From positions 1 through 39,832 of the forward strand of contig JAFLTB010000020.1 in the NCBI GenBank assembly GCA_022510605.1: a DNA stretch of 39,832 bases. Direction: 5' to 3'. This DNA comes from Lachnospiraceae bacterium (GTDB lineage Bacteria; Bacillota; Clostridia; Lachnospirales; Lachnospiraceae). Made by a program: the position numbers and the translations under genes. Of the stretch, positions 1-7,236 are shown one piece after another; within the stretch, counting starts at the first letter, position 1, and every line of letters starts with the position of its first letter. Below the pieces are notes generated by a model that was not told the DNA's origin, searched no databases, and was given only the letters and a program-made list of their open reading frames with translations.

Positions 1-6
1 CGACTC

Positions 7-37
7 GAGCAGAGGTGATGCTTCGCATCAAATGCTC
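7..37. repeat. Small nested hairpin at left window edge
   Basis: GAGCA (7-11) can pair with TGCTC (33-37), and inside it TGATGC (16-21) pairs with GCATCA (25-30) around a TTC loop. The inner palindrome resembles the GATGC-TTT-GCATC hairpin tip of the element at 31407-31446, so this may be the remnant of a similar intergenic repeat, but the window edge cuts off context. The rest of 38-190 has no gene I can support: the + strand is very pyrimidine-rich and the only reading frame is a 29-codon minus-strand one that I rejected. Confidence 0.35.
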
Positions 38-190
38 TCGCTGATTCGTGGATTCCCTTTATTTTGCGCTGTAAAAGCCCCACCCCTTCTTCGTCACAAC
101 ATCATAATTATCCTGCCCACCAATACCCCCCAATCCCTTAATTTCCATTCCCTAAATTCTTTCCCCAAATTCCCCGTCCTCCTTTATTGC

Positions 191-308
191 ATATGAAACA
201 GAGTTAAAACAGGAACTTCCCATCCAATCAGTGAGAGCCTTAACGCTTTGCGTTGTCGGCTCGAATCGATTGGATGGGAAGTTCCTGTCCCTTACCCCTG
301 TTTCATAT
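191..308. repeat. 118-bp palindromic intergenic element
   Basis: An almost complete hairpin. The outer arms ATATGAAACAG (191-201) and CTGTTTCATAT (298-308) are perfect 11-bp inverted repeats. A second perfect 21-bp stem is formed by 209-229 and 268-288. The remaining loop (230-267) folds again through GAGCC/GGCTC and AACGC-TTT-GCGTT. There is no T-tract next to it and no ORF, so it looks like a MITE- or REP-like element rather than a plain terminator. It lies just downstream of the tRNA-Thr 3' end (minus strand), where it might also help end that transcript. Confidence 0.6.
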
Positions 309-313
309 CAATA

Positions 314-386
314 AGCTTCGAAAGGGACTTGAACCCTCGACCCCTTCATTACGAGTGAAGTGCTCTACCGACTGAGCTATCGAAGC
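314..386 (-). tRNA. tRNA-Thr (anticodon CGU)
   Basis: The reverse complement folds into a full cloverleaf. The acceptor stem GCTTCGA/TCGAAGC is a perfect 7 bp. The D arm is GCTC...GAGC, the anticodon stem CTTCA/TGAAG has the loop CTCGTAA, and the T arm has the standard TTCAAGT loop. The anticodon at loop positions 3-5 is CGT, reading ACG (Thr). The 3' CCA is not encoded, so it must be added after transcription. It has its own promoter on the minus strand (444-473). Confidence 0.95.
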
Positions 387-419
387 AAAAGTGACGCAAT
401 GCTAAAACCAGAAAAGATA

Positions 420-448
420 TTGTTTTATTTTTGCGACAGCGTTATAAT
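420..448 (+). promoter_or_regulatory. Probable promoter of the small membrane protein gene
   Basis: TTGTTT (420-425) and TATAAT (443-448) are separated by 17 bp on the + strand, about 60 nt before the start codon at 512. The -10 hexamer overlaps that of the divergent tRNA promoter, so the two polymerases cannot bind at the same time. The -35 matches consensus only moderately. Confidence 0.5.
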
Positions 449-473
449 ACTACATAGATGCCTGCGTTGTCAA
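444..473 (-). promoter_or_regulatory. Promoter of tRNA-Thr
   Basis: On the minus strand, TTGACA (473-468) is followed after 18 bp by TATTAT (449-444), about 55 nt upstream of the mature tRNA 5' end. The consensus -35 suits a stable RNA gene. Its -10 overlaps a + strand TATAAT. Confidence 0.7.
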
Positions 474-511
474 CAGAAATCTGAAATTTTCTATGGGAGA
501 AAGGAGTACCG

Positions 512-814
512 ATGAAGGAGAAAAAAAGTTTTGCTGAGACCATGAAGCATGTCTGGGGTGAGATTTCCATGCGGGATAAGGTTCTGCTCTGTGCCCAGGG
601 TGCTCTGGCGGTGGGAATACTGGCGGTTATCCTACTGGATACAGTTGGGGGTTTGCCAACGAGTATAGTAAATGTGGTGGCCTTGTCTCTGTTAGTGGTG
701 CTTTTAGCTGTAAGTGCTGTCCGAAACTATCCAAACCGGAAAATGTCGGTGGTGATTTATATTATTTTTGCCATATTGGTGGTGGTGATGCTGGTGACGG
801 GAATGGTCGTGTAA
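512..814 (+). CDS. Small three-helix membrane protein, function unknown
   Basis: A 100-residue protein I do not recognise. After a charged N-terminus (about residues 1-24, rich in Lys/Glu) there are three hydrophobic segments at roughly 27-43, 50-69 and 79-98, separated by short loops; the middle loop carries the basic stretch RNYPNRK. There is no signal-peptide cleavage motif, so it is probably an integral inner-membrane protein. The start is well placed behind AGAAAGGAG (498-506). It is transcribed alone, divergently from tRNA-Thr and upstream of the acpP promoter; nothing in the context gives a function. Confidence 0.7.
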   Translation: MKEKKSFAETMKHVWGEISMRDKVLLCAQGALAVGILAVILLDTVGGLPTSIVNVVALSLLVVLLAVSAVRNYPNRKMSVVIYIIFAILVVVMLVTGMVV

Positions 815-854
815 GGAGATTTTTTCTTTTTTCCAAGAACATGCCAGCCAATTC

Positions 855-908
855 TTGACAAATAATATAGAATACGGTAAAATACTTTTGATTCAAAGTG
901 TTTTGAAT
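855..908 (+). promoter_or_regulatory. acpP/fab promoter with palindromic operator candidate
   Basis: TTGACA (855-860), 17 bp, TAAAAT (878-883) is a near-consensus sigma-A promoter. From 8 nt after the -10 lies the inverted repeat ATTCAAA-GTGT-TTTGAAT (891-908), covering the expected transcription start. This position is typical for a repressor site; fab clusters of Bacillota are often controlled by FabT (MarR family) or FapR, but I cannot tell which protein would bind here. Confidence 0.65.
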
Positions 909-984
909 GTTCTTGCTGCCCTGCAAGTATGAAAATCAGGACGGCGGAACCAAAAAAGTAAAAGAATAAAGGAGAAATAGTATT

Positions 985-1215
985 ATGTTAGAAAAAATGC
1001 AGGAACTTATTGCCGATCAGTTAAGTGTGGATGCAGATTCTATTACAGAGGCTTCTTCCTTCAAAGATGATTTAGGGGCAGATTCTCTGGACCTCTATGA
1101 ATTAATCATGGCTTTAGAGGAAGAATACGATGTTGAGATTCCTACTGATGATTTGGAGAGTATCAATACCGTAGGTGACGTAATCAATTTCTTGAAGGAA
1201 AAAGGTGTAGAGTAA
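985..1215 (+). CDS. acpP: Acyl carrier protein
   Basis: A 76-residue acidic protein, the usual ACP length. The phosphopantetheine attachment serine is in the [17 protein letters not shown] segment (Ser about residue 35), with the conserved preceding DDLGA. ACP carries growing acyl chains in type II fatty acid synthesis in the cytoplasm. The start follows AAAGGAG (968-974). It is the first gene of the fab cluster behind the 855 promoter and is separated from fabD by 113 nt containing a strong hairpin, which could let acpP be expressed above the enzymes. Confidence 0.97.
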   Translation: MLEKMQELIADQLSVDADSITEASSFKDDLGADSLDLYELIMALEEEYDVEIPTDDLESINTVGDVINFLKEKGVE

Positions 1216-1255
1216 TTTAAAATTGCACATATACCTGGAGACAGGTTCTGGATTG

Positions 1256-1295
1256 ACACCAAGAGGGGTGTGGGTATACCGCCCTGTCTTGGTGT
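1256..1295 (+). other. Intercistronic hairpin between acpP and fabD
   Basis: ACACCAAGA (1256-1264) pairs perfectly with TCTTGGTGT (1287-1295), and inner G-rich and CCC stretches (1265-1268, 1282-1284) may extend it. No T-run follows, so it is not a classical terminator. It could be a partial terminator or an mRNA-stabilising processing element. A small extra hairpin ACCTG-GAGA-CAGGT lies just before it (1233-1246). Confidence 0.55.
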
Positions 1296-1328
1296 TAATT
1301 ATATCATATGAAAGGCAAGGATAGCAGA

Positions 1329-2261
1329 ATGGGTAAAATTGCATTTGTGTTTCCCGGACAGGGAGCGCAGGCGGTGGGAATGGGAAAAGATGTGTATGAA
1401 AATTCTGAAATTGCCAGAGAAATTTTTGACAAGGCCAGCGAGGCGGTGGGTCTGGATTTGAAGGCGCTCTGCTTTGAGGAAAATGAAGACATCAACATTA
1501 CCGAGTACACGCAGGTGTGTCTGCTGACCACCAGCGTGGCGATTATGGAGGTGCTTCGGGCCAGAGGAATTGAACCGGATGTAGCGGCAGGTCTCAGTCT
1601 GGGTGAATACTGTGCCCTGGTGGCAGCCGGCGCCATGAATTATGTGGATGCGGCAAAGGCAGTCCGCCAGCGTGGAATTTTCATGCAGGAGGAGGTGCCG
1701 GCAGGCATTGGCGGTATGGCAGCGATTATGGGACTGGACGCAGAAGAAATTGAAAAGATTATTGCCGATATAGACGAAGTTCAGATTGCCAACTATAACT
1801 GTCCGGGCCAGATTGTAATTTCCGGCAAAAAGGATAAGGTGGAGGAAGCGGCGGATAAATTGAAAGAGGCCGGAGCCAGAAGAGCGGTTTTACTCAATGT
1901 CAGCGGGCCATTCCATTCAAGTTTGCTGGTGGGAGCCGGGACAAAACTGGAAAAGGTTCTGGATGAACTGGAGATTGCGAAACCTCAGATTCCTTATGTG
2001 GCCAATGTCAATGCAGGTTATGTGACGGAGCAGGCAGAGATTGAGCCGTTACTGGTACAGCAGGTATCCAATTCCGTGCGCTGGCAGCAGTGTGTGGAAA
2101 CCATGGTGGCAGATGGCGTGGACACCTTTATTGAATTGGGACCGGGCCGGACGCTGGCTGGATTTAATAAAAAGATTTCCAAGGCTATCGGTAAAGAACT
2201 GACCACCTATACCGTAGGGACGATGGAGGATATTGAAAAGGTGGTAGAGGCACTTAAGTAG
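1329..2261 (+). CDS. fabD: Malonyl-CoA:ACP transacylase FabD
   Basis: About 310 residues. It transfers malonyl from CoA to ACP, supplying extender units for fatty acid synthesis. The N-terminus KIAFVFPGQGAQ and the nucleophile elbow GLSLGEYCAL (catalytic Ser; the usual GHSxG has Leu for His) are diagnostic, with the acyl-pocket segment GPFHSSLL and the C-terminal ELGPGRTLAGF also present. I start at ATG 1329 because AAGGA (1317-1321) lies at proper distance, while the in-frame ATG at 1308 has no ribosome binding site and would add seven residues before the conserved start. Second gene of the fab cluster; 52 nt to fabG. Confidence 0.95.
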   Translation: MGKIAFVFPGQGAQAVGMGKDVYENSEIAREIFDKASEAVGLDLKALCFEENEDINITEYTQVCLLTTSVAIMEVLRARGIEPDVAAGLSLGEYCALVAAGAMNYVDAAKAVRQRGIFMQEEVPAGIGGMAAIMGLDAEEIEKIIADIDEVQIANYNCPGQIVISGKKDKVEEAADKLKEAGARRAVLLNVSGPFHSSLLVGAGTKLEKVLDELEIAKPQIPYVANVNAGYVTEQAEIEPLLVQQVSNSVRWQQCVETMVADGVDTFIELGPGRTLAGFNKKISKAIGKELTTYTVGTMEDIEKVVEALK

Positions 2262-2313
2262 TTTGCATAAAACGTGAGATGCGCAGAAAGCCATGTGAAA
2301 TAGGAGGAAAGAC

Positions 2314-3057
2314 ATGTTATTAGAAGAAAAGGTTGCCGTAGTAACCGGCGCCAGCCGCGGCATCGGACGGGGCATTGCCCTTGCCCTGGCAAGAGAAGGA
2401 GCCATGGTAGTAGTAAATTACAATGGCTCAAAGGAGCGGGCCGATGAGGTAGTGGCAGAAATTGAAAAAAATGGCGGCAAGGCGGCGGCCATTCAGTGTA
2501 ATGTCAGCGATTTTGCCCAGGCCAGTGAATTTTTTGCCGGCGTGGTAAAGGAATATGGCAGAATTGACATTCTTGTAAATAACGCCGGTATTACCAGAGA
2601 CAATCTGATTATGAAGATGTCCGAGGAGGAATTTCAGGAGGTCATCCAGACGAATCTGGCGGGCACCTTTAATGGAATAAAGTTTGTAACCCGCCCAATG
2701 ATGAAACAGAGATGTGGACGCATCATCAATATTTCTTCGGTGTCGGGTGTTACCGGCAATATGGGCCAGGCGAATTATTCTGCATCCAAAGCCGGAGTGA
2801 TTGGGCTTACCAAGGCTACGGCCAAGGAACTGGCTTCCCGTAACATTACGGTAAATGCCATTGCACCGGGCTTTATTGCGACAGAAATGACAGAAAAGCT
2901 TTCTGAGGCAGTACGGGAAGAGGCGTGTAAAACCATTCCTTTGAAGGAGTTTGGCAAGGTGGAGGACGTGGCAGAGACAGTTGTGTTCCTGGCATCGGAC
3001 AAGGCAAGATACATTACCGGCCAGGTGATTTGTGTAGATGGCGGACTTGCCATGTGA
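2314..3057 (+). CDS. fabG: 3-oxoacyl-ACP reductase FabG
   Basis: A 247-residue short-chain dehydrogenase. It reduces 3-oxoacyl-ACP with NADPH in the elongation cycle. Visible motifs are the nucleotide-binding VTGASRGIGRGIA near the N-terminus, NNAGIT around residue 90, the catalytic serine in NISSVSG, and YSASKAG (Tyr-x-x-x-Lys), followed by the PG motif AIAPGFIATEM and the C-terminal ITGQVICVDGGLAM typical of FabG. The start is fixed by TAGGAGGAAAG just upstream. It lies between fabD and fabF in the same orientation, supporting FabG rather than another SDR. Confidence 0.95.
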   Translation: MLLEEKVAVVTGASRGIGRGIALALAREGAMVVVNYNGSKERADEVVAEIEKNGGKAAAIQCNVSDFAQASEFFAGVVKEYGRIDILVNNAGITRDNLIMKMSEEEFQEVIQTNLAGTFNGIKFVTRPMMKQRCGRIINISSVSGVTGNMGQANYSASKAGVIGLTKATAKELASRNITVNAIAPGFIATEMTEKLSEAVREEACKTIPLKEFGKVEDVAETVVFLASDKARYITGQVICVDGGLAM

Positions 3058-3099
3058 ATTTCATGTGTAAAGTATTGCATAGACAGAATGGAGGAAAAA

Positions 3100-4335
3100 A
3101 TGAGCAGACGAGTAGTCGTTACCGGAATGGGGGCTGTTACCCCGATAGGTAACAATGTAAAAGAATTTTGGGAAAATGCAAAAAAAGGTACGGTGGGAAT
3201 TGGACCGAACACAAAGTTTGACACCAGCGAGTATAAGGCGCATCTGGCCGCAGAGATAAAAAACTTTGACGCTTCGGAAGTCATTGATAAAAAATCTGCC
3301 CGCCGGATGGAGGATTTTGCCAAATATGCCGTAGTAGCGGCGAAGGAGGCTCTGGAGGACAGTGGTCTGGACATGGAGAAGGAAGACCCGTTTATGGTGG
3401 GCTGTAGTGTGGGCTGTGGTATTGGAAGCCTGCAGTGCGTGCAGACCAACTATGAGAAAATTCTCACCAAAGGACCGAACCGGGTAGCGCCACTGATGAT
3501 ACCCATGCTGATTTCCAATATGGCGGCAGGAAACATTTCCATTCAGTTTGGTTTTAAGGGAAAAAATATCAACGTGGTGACAGCCTGTGCCACAGGAACC
3601 CATTGTATCGGTGAGGGCTTCCGTTCTATTCAGTACGGTGAGGCCGATGTGATGTTTGCCGGCGGTTCGGAAGGGGCCATTACGGAACTTGGTGTAGCTG
3701 GATTTACCAGTCTGAATGCCCTGACCACCTCCGAGGACCCGAAGCGGGCTTCCATTCCTTTTGATACGGAGCGCAGCGGTTTTGTTATGGGCGAGGGCGC
3801 CGGTATTCTTGTTCTGGAGGAGCTGGAGCATGCGAAAAAGCGTGGCGCTCATATTTATGGCGAGGTGATAGGTTACGGTGCTACCAGTGACGCCTATCAT
3901 GTAACTTCTCCGGCTGAGGATGGCAGTGGCGCAGCAAAGGCCATGGAATTTGCCATGAAGGACGCCGGGGTAAAGCCGGAGGACATTGATTATATCAACG
4001 CCCACGGAACCAGTACCCATATGAATGATTTGTTCGAGACAAGAGCCATCAAGCTGGCCATGGGTGAGGCGGCCTATAAATGCAAGGTAAGCTCTACAAA
4101 GTCTATGGTAGGCCATCTTTTAGGTGCTGCCGGTGGTGTCGAGGCCATTGCCTGCCTCAAGTCCATCAATGATAATTTTGTTCATGCCAATGCAGGTCTG
4201 GTAAATCAGGATCCGGACTGCGATTTGGACTGTGTGAAGGAGGGCGTAAGCACGGAAGTCAACGTGGCTCTCAGCAATTCTCTTGGCTTTGGTGGACACA
4301 ATGCAACATTGATTTTCAAAGGTTATGAAGAATAA
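3100..4335 (+). CDS. fabF: 3-oxoacyl-ACP synthase II FabF
   Basis: A 411-residue beta-ketoacyl-ACP synthase that condenses acyl-ACP with malonyl-ACP. The catalytic triad is visible: Cys in TACATGTHCIGEG, His in NAHGTSTHMND and His in KSMVGHLLGAAG; the C-terminal GFGGHNATLIF is also conserved. The ATG at 3088 overlaps the ribosome binding site GGAGG (3090-3094), so the real start is ATG 3100, which gives the canonical N-terminus SRRVVVTGMG. It follows fabG by 42 nt and precedes fabZ by 10 nt. Confidence 0.95.
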   Translation: MSRRVVVTGMGAVTPIGNNVKEFWENAKKGTVGIGPNTKFDTSEYKAHLAAEIKNFDASEVIDKKSARRMEDFAKYAVVAAKEALEDSGLDMEKEDPFMVGCSVGCGIGSLQCVQTNYEKILTKGPNRVAPLMIPMLISNMAAGNISIQFGFKGKNINVVTACATGTHCIGEGFRSIQYGEADVMFAGGSEGAITELGVAGFTSLNALTTSEDPKRASIPFDTERSGFVMGEGAGILVLEELEHAKKRGAHIYGEVIGYGATSDAYHVTSPAEDGSGAAKAMEFAMKDAGVKPEDIDYINAHGTSTHMNDLFETRAIKLAMGEAAYKCKVSSTKSMVGHLLGAAGGVEAIACLKSINDNFVHANAGLVNQDPDCDLDCVKEGVSTEVNVALSNSLGFGGHNATLIFKGYEE

Positions 4336-4345
4336 GAGGTAACAT

Positions 4346-4795
4346 ATGCTGTTAGATATTAATGATATTCAAAAAATTATTCCACACCGTTATCCATTTC
4401 TGTTAGTGGACTGCATTGAGGAGATGGAACCGGGAGTAAAGGCCGTGGGATATAAAAATGTGACGATGAATGAGCCGTATTTCCAGGGACATTTCCCACA
4501 GCAGCCGGTGATGCCGGGAGTGCTTATCATCGAAGCCCTGGCCCAGGTAGGTGCCGTAGCGGTATTAAGTCTGGAAGAAAATAAGGGAAAGCTTGCCTTC
4601 TTTGGCGGCATCAAAAACGCCAAGTTCCGCAAACAGGTGATTCCGGGAGACCGGCTGAAACTGGAGACGGAGATTATTAAGTGCAAGGGCCCTATGGGAG
4701 TGGGTAAGGCTGTTGCCAGCGTGGACGGCAAGGTGGCTGCCGAGGCAGAGATTACCTTTATGTGCGCACCAGCGCCAGAGGAAAATGACGGGTGA
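4346..4795 (+). CDS. fabZ: 3-hydroxyacyl-ACP dehydratase FabZ
   Basis: A 149-residue hot-dog-fold dehydratase acting on (3R)-hydroxyacyl-ACP. The N-terminal [11 protein letters not shown], the catalytic [13 protein letters not shown] (His) and EALAQVG (Glu) are all intact. It is the last gene of the cluster: a terminator follows at 4826. In many related fab clusters the biotin carboxyl carrier gene accB stands next to fabZ and the other acetyl-CoA carboxylase genes follow; none of these is here, nor is an enoyl-ACP reductase. Confidence 0.95.
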   Translation: MLLDINDIQKIIPHRYPFLLVDCIEEMEPGVKAVGYKNVTMNEPYFQGHFPQQPVMPGVLIIEALAQVGAVAVLSLEENKGKLAFFGGIKNAKFRKQVIPGDRLKLETEIIKCKGPMGVGKAVASVDGKVAAEAEITFMCAPAPEENDG

Positions 4796-4825
4796 ATTTC
4801 CGCATGAAAACAGGAAAAGTAAAGG

Positions 4826-4864
4826 CCAGAATATTGTTGCAGGGCAGCAGTATTCTGGTTTTTT
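4826..4864 (+). terminator. Terminator of the fab cluster
   Basis: CCAGAATA at 4826 pairs with TATTCTGG, with partial extension into the loop, and is followed directly by a run of six T. It lies 30 nt after the fabZ stop codon. Confidence 0.85.
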
Positions 4865-4993
4865 AAGTAAATTCACTTTTTGGGCGAGAAAATAATCCAT
4901 TTGGGTGAAGGACATTTTTCTGTGACATGGTATAATATCGAAAAAAGATATGTCAGTCATCATGCTATAGGAGAGGGAAAAGGAGGCAGAGAA

Positions 4994-6106
4994 ATGCAGG
5001 GAAATATTCAGCTGCAGCTGGCCAAACTGCGCCGAACCAAAAAAATAACCCAGCAGGAACTGGCGGAATATGTCGGAACCACATATCAGACTATCAGTAA
5101 ATGGGAAAATGGTGTGACTATGCCGGATATTACGGTATTGCCGGTGTTAGCCTCTTATTTCCAGGTATCGGTGGATGAACTTCTCGGTCTGGTACCGTTG
5201 AGGGGCGAGGAATTTTTACCGGAGGAAACAGATTCGGAGGAATTTTGGAACCGTCGGCTGGAGTATCTGCAAAGCAGCAGAAGGGAGAGCTGGAACAGAG
5301 ATTATCTTCAATTTCTGATAGAGAAAGTGTGGAAACTCCATGAGCCGGTGAGTGTACTGGATTGTGGCTGTGGGTATGGATATATGGGATGTTTGCTGAT
5401 GCCGCTTTTGCCGGAGGGAAGCGATTATACAGGAATTGATTTTGCGGAGACTCTGGTAGAGCAGGGGAAGAAGATGCTCCAGAGAAATCAAGTAGCCGGC
5501 GAAATATGGCAGGGTGACTTCCTTTCCATGGAGGAGACAAAACATTATGATGTGGTACTCTGCCAGTCGGTACTTCGCCACTTGGGAGATTCCAAACCCT
5601 TTATAAAAAAGATGCTGAGGATGGCGAAAAAGGGAGGACTGCTGGTGTGCATTGACTCGAACCGGGAATTGGAGTGCAGCGGCCTGTATGTAGAAGGAAT
5701 GGATTATGGGTTTCTCTGCGAACACAAAGGCCTTATTAAGCACTGGCAGACGGAATATGAAAATGGCTCCCGTGATTATGCGGCAGCCATGCGCAATGCC
5801 TATGTAATGCAGGATTTGGGTGTGAAGAATGTCCAGGTTCGGATGAATGACCGGGTGTCTTTTGTGACTCCCCAGGAGGAAGACTATTCTAATAGAAAGG
5901 AAAATTTTCTCCAGTCAAATAGTACATGGTATCATGAGGAGAATGAGGCAGTGGTGGAACGCCTGGTAAACCATGGCATGACAAGGGAGGAGGCAGAAGC
6001 CCATTGTCAAAGGGAAAAAGTGATTGAGCAGTATGTGGAGACACATGAAAAGGTAAGGTATACCCAGTGCAAGGGGAAAATGATTACCTTTGGATATAAG
6101 GAGTGA
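4994..6106 (+). CDS. HTH-XRE / SAM-methyltransferase fusion protein
   Basis: A 370-residue two-domain protein. Residues about 5-64 form a Cro/CI-type helix-turn-helix (TQQELAEYVGTTYQTISKWENG). From about residue 115 a class I methyltransferase fold begins, with motif I VLDCGCGYG (121-129) and an acidic residue after strand 2 in YTGIDF. The fusion suggests a regulator that senses or modifies a small molecule, or a methyltransferase that controls its own gene; the substrate cannot be read from sequence. I start at ATG 4994 behind AAAGGAGG because the longer frame from 4880 adds unconserved residues and overlaps a TATAAT-like box (4931-4936). It is followed after 6 nt by an isomerase-like gene, probably in the same transcript. 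Confidence 0.8.
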   Translation: MQGNIQLQLAKLRRTKKITQQELAEYVGTTYQTISKWENGVTMPDITVLPVLASYFQVSVDELLGLVPLRGEEFLPEETDSEEFWNRRLEYLQSSRRESWNRDYLQFLIEKVWKLHEPVSVLDCGCGYGYMGCLLMPLLPEGSDYTGIDFAETLVEQGKKMLQRNQVAGEIWQGDFLSMEETKHYDVVLCQSVLRHLGDSKPFIKKMLRMAKKGGLLVCIDSNRELECSGLYVEGMDYGFLCEHKGLIKHWQTEYENGSRDYAAAMRNAYVMQDLGVKNVQVRMNDRVSFVTPQEEDYSNRKENFLQSNSTWYHEENEAVVERLVNHGMTREEAEAHCQREKVIEQYVETHEKVRYTQCKGKMITFGYKE

Positions 6107-6112
6107 GGGAAA

Positions 6113-6949
6113 ATGAGTAAAATTCTATGTTCCACCGGAGCCTTAATCGGGAAACCCAACGGAAGGGATTTCCGGCTCTTGGCGCCATTGTCAGAAAAAC
6201 TGCATTGCGATGGTTTTGAATTTATGATGTATAACTCATGGTATGACAGTGCAGAGGAAATTGCCGGCTATCTGCGGGAGATGAAATTTGACATACCGGT
6301 TATGCACTGCGAAAAACATATTGGAGAGAAAATAAGCCAGAATGGGCCGGGAGACTGGGCAGAGGCCCTGCGCCTTTTTGACATCAACTGCCAGATGGCA
6401 GAGAACATTCATGCCGGGAAGCTGGTGCTCCATCTCTGGGACGGCATGACTTCCGATGCCAATTTTGCCAATAATCAGAAGGCCTACGGGGAATTTGTAG
6501 GTATTGCGGATAATTATGGGATTGATTTGCTGGTGGAAAATGTAGTGTGCAATCAGGAAAATCCTATGAAGCACTGGTGTGAACTGGCGGAGCGCTACCC
6601 GGACATTCACTTTGTGTTTGATACAAAAATGGCGGCCTTCCACCAGGAACTGGAGCTGTTGTATGATAAGGAATACCGCTGGCTCTGGGAGAAAAATCAC
6701 ATCCGCCACTATCATGTGAATGACTACGGCGGAGGGTATAAAGAGTGGGGAAAACTGCGAACCCTGCCAATCGGTGAGGGGCATATTGATTTTAAGAAAT
6801 TTTTCGACTTTGTCCGTAGGACCGGATATAATGGAACCTTTACTGTAGAGGCCACGGCCTTTGATAAAGAGGGCAAAGTGGATTTGGATATGCTGAACCG
6901 GTGTTTTGATTATATTCGGAGGGAAGTGGCGCCATCGTGCCAGGAGTAA
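6113..6949 (+). CDS. Sugar-phosphate isomerase/epimerase-like TIM-barrel protein
   Basis: A 278-residue protein of the xylose isomerase-like/AP-endonuclease-2 superfamily. Likely metal ligands are spread along the barrel: His in VLHLWDG, Glu in LLVENV, Asp in FVFDTK, His in HYHVND and Glu in FTVEAT. Members act as sugar epimerases, isomerases or endonuclease IV; the HYHVND and GEGHIDFKKFF segments favour the sugar-isomerase-like branch, but the substrate is unknown. It starts 6 nt after the methyltransferase fusion behind AAGGAGTGAGGG, so the two are probably translated from one mRNA. The final codons contain a 14-nt motif that is repeated at 14961. Confidence 0.8.
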   Translation: MSKILCSTGALIGKPNGRDFRLLAPLSEKLHCDGFEFMMYNSWYDSAEEIAGYLREMKFDIPVMHCEKHIGEKISQNGPGDWAEALRLFDINCQMAENIHAGKLVLHLWDGMTSDANFANNQKAYGEFVGIADNYGIDLLVENVVCNQENPMKHWCELAERYPDIHFVFDTKMAAFHQELELLYDKEYRWLWEKNHIRHYHVNDYGGGYKEWGKLRTLPIGEGHIDFKKFFDFVRRTGYNGTFTVEATAFDKEGKVDLDMLNRCFDYIRREVAPSCQE

Positions 6950-6990
6950 GGGGGAGATGTGTGCCTTCTGTTTTTGTCAACACGCCACAT

Positions 6991-7020
6991 TTGACAGAAA
7001 TACGTCGTTTATGCTATAGT
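6991..7020 (+). promoter_or_regulatory. Promoter of the riboflavin operon
   Basis: TTGACA (6991-6996), 18 bp, TATAGT (7015-7020), ending 16 nt before the FMN riboswitch. Confidence 0.75.
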
Positions 7021-7036
7021 AGTAAACAGTGAAACA

Positions 7037-7148
7037 ATCTTCAGGGCGGGGTGCAAGTCCCCACCGGCGGTACAGCCCGCGAGCGGTGTAACAGCCGTTG
7101 ATTCGGTGAAATTCCGAAGCCGACAGTATAGTCTGGATGAAAGAAGAT
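7037..7148 (+). ncRNA. FMN riboswitch (RFN element)
   Basis: The conserved core GGGCGGGGTGCAAGTCCCC and ACCGGCGGT, the later AGCCGTTGATTCGGTGAAA and GCCGACAGTATAGTCTGGATG, are diagnostic of the RFN element. The closing stem P1 is ATCTTC (7037-7042) with GAAGAT (7143-7148). FMN binding stabilises the aptamer and is known to favour termination or hide the ribosome binding site of riboflavin genes. Here a terminator hairpin follows 20 nt later, so control is probably by attenuation. Confidence 0.97.
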
Positions 7149-7167
7149 AGGATATTTTTCGTATACT

Positions 7168-7200
7168 AAGCCCTGAGTATTTTATATGCTCAGGGCTTTT
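7168..7200 (+). terminator. Riboswitch-controlled terminator before ribD
   Basis: AAGCCCTGAG (7168-7177) pairs perfectly with CTCAGGGCTT (7189-7198), ending in a short TTTT. The T-run is only four long, so termination may be leaky, which fits a regulated attenuator. Confidence 0.8.
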
Positions 7201-7236
7201 GCATTGTATAGAAAAATACACAGAAATGAGGACAAC

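Noticed and set aside
59-148. A 29-codon minus-strand frame starting MEIKGLGGIGGQDN in the purine-rich left intergenic region
   Set aside because: No ribosome binding site at proper distance (the AGGAGG is about 40 nt upstream) and no recognisable similarity; the frame can result from the strand's purine bias.
3061-4116. 351-codon minus-strand frame opposite fabF
   Set aside because: Lies wholly across a gene with clear catalytic motifs; Cys/His-rich composition typical of an antisense shadow; no ribosome binding site.
7186-7236. Longer RibD N-terminus from ATG 7186
   Set aside because: The ATG lies within the loop and right arm of the riboswitch terminator and has no ribosome binding site.
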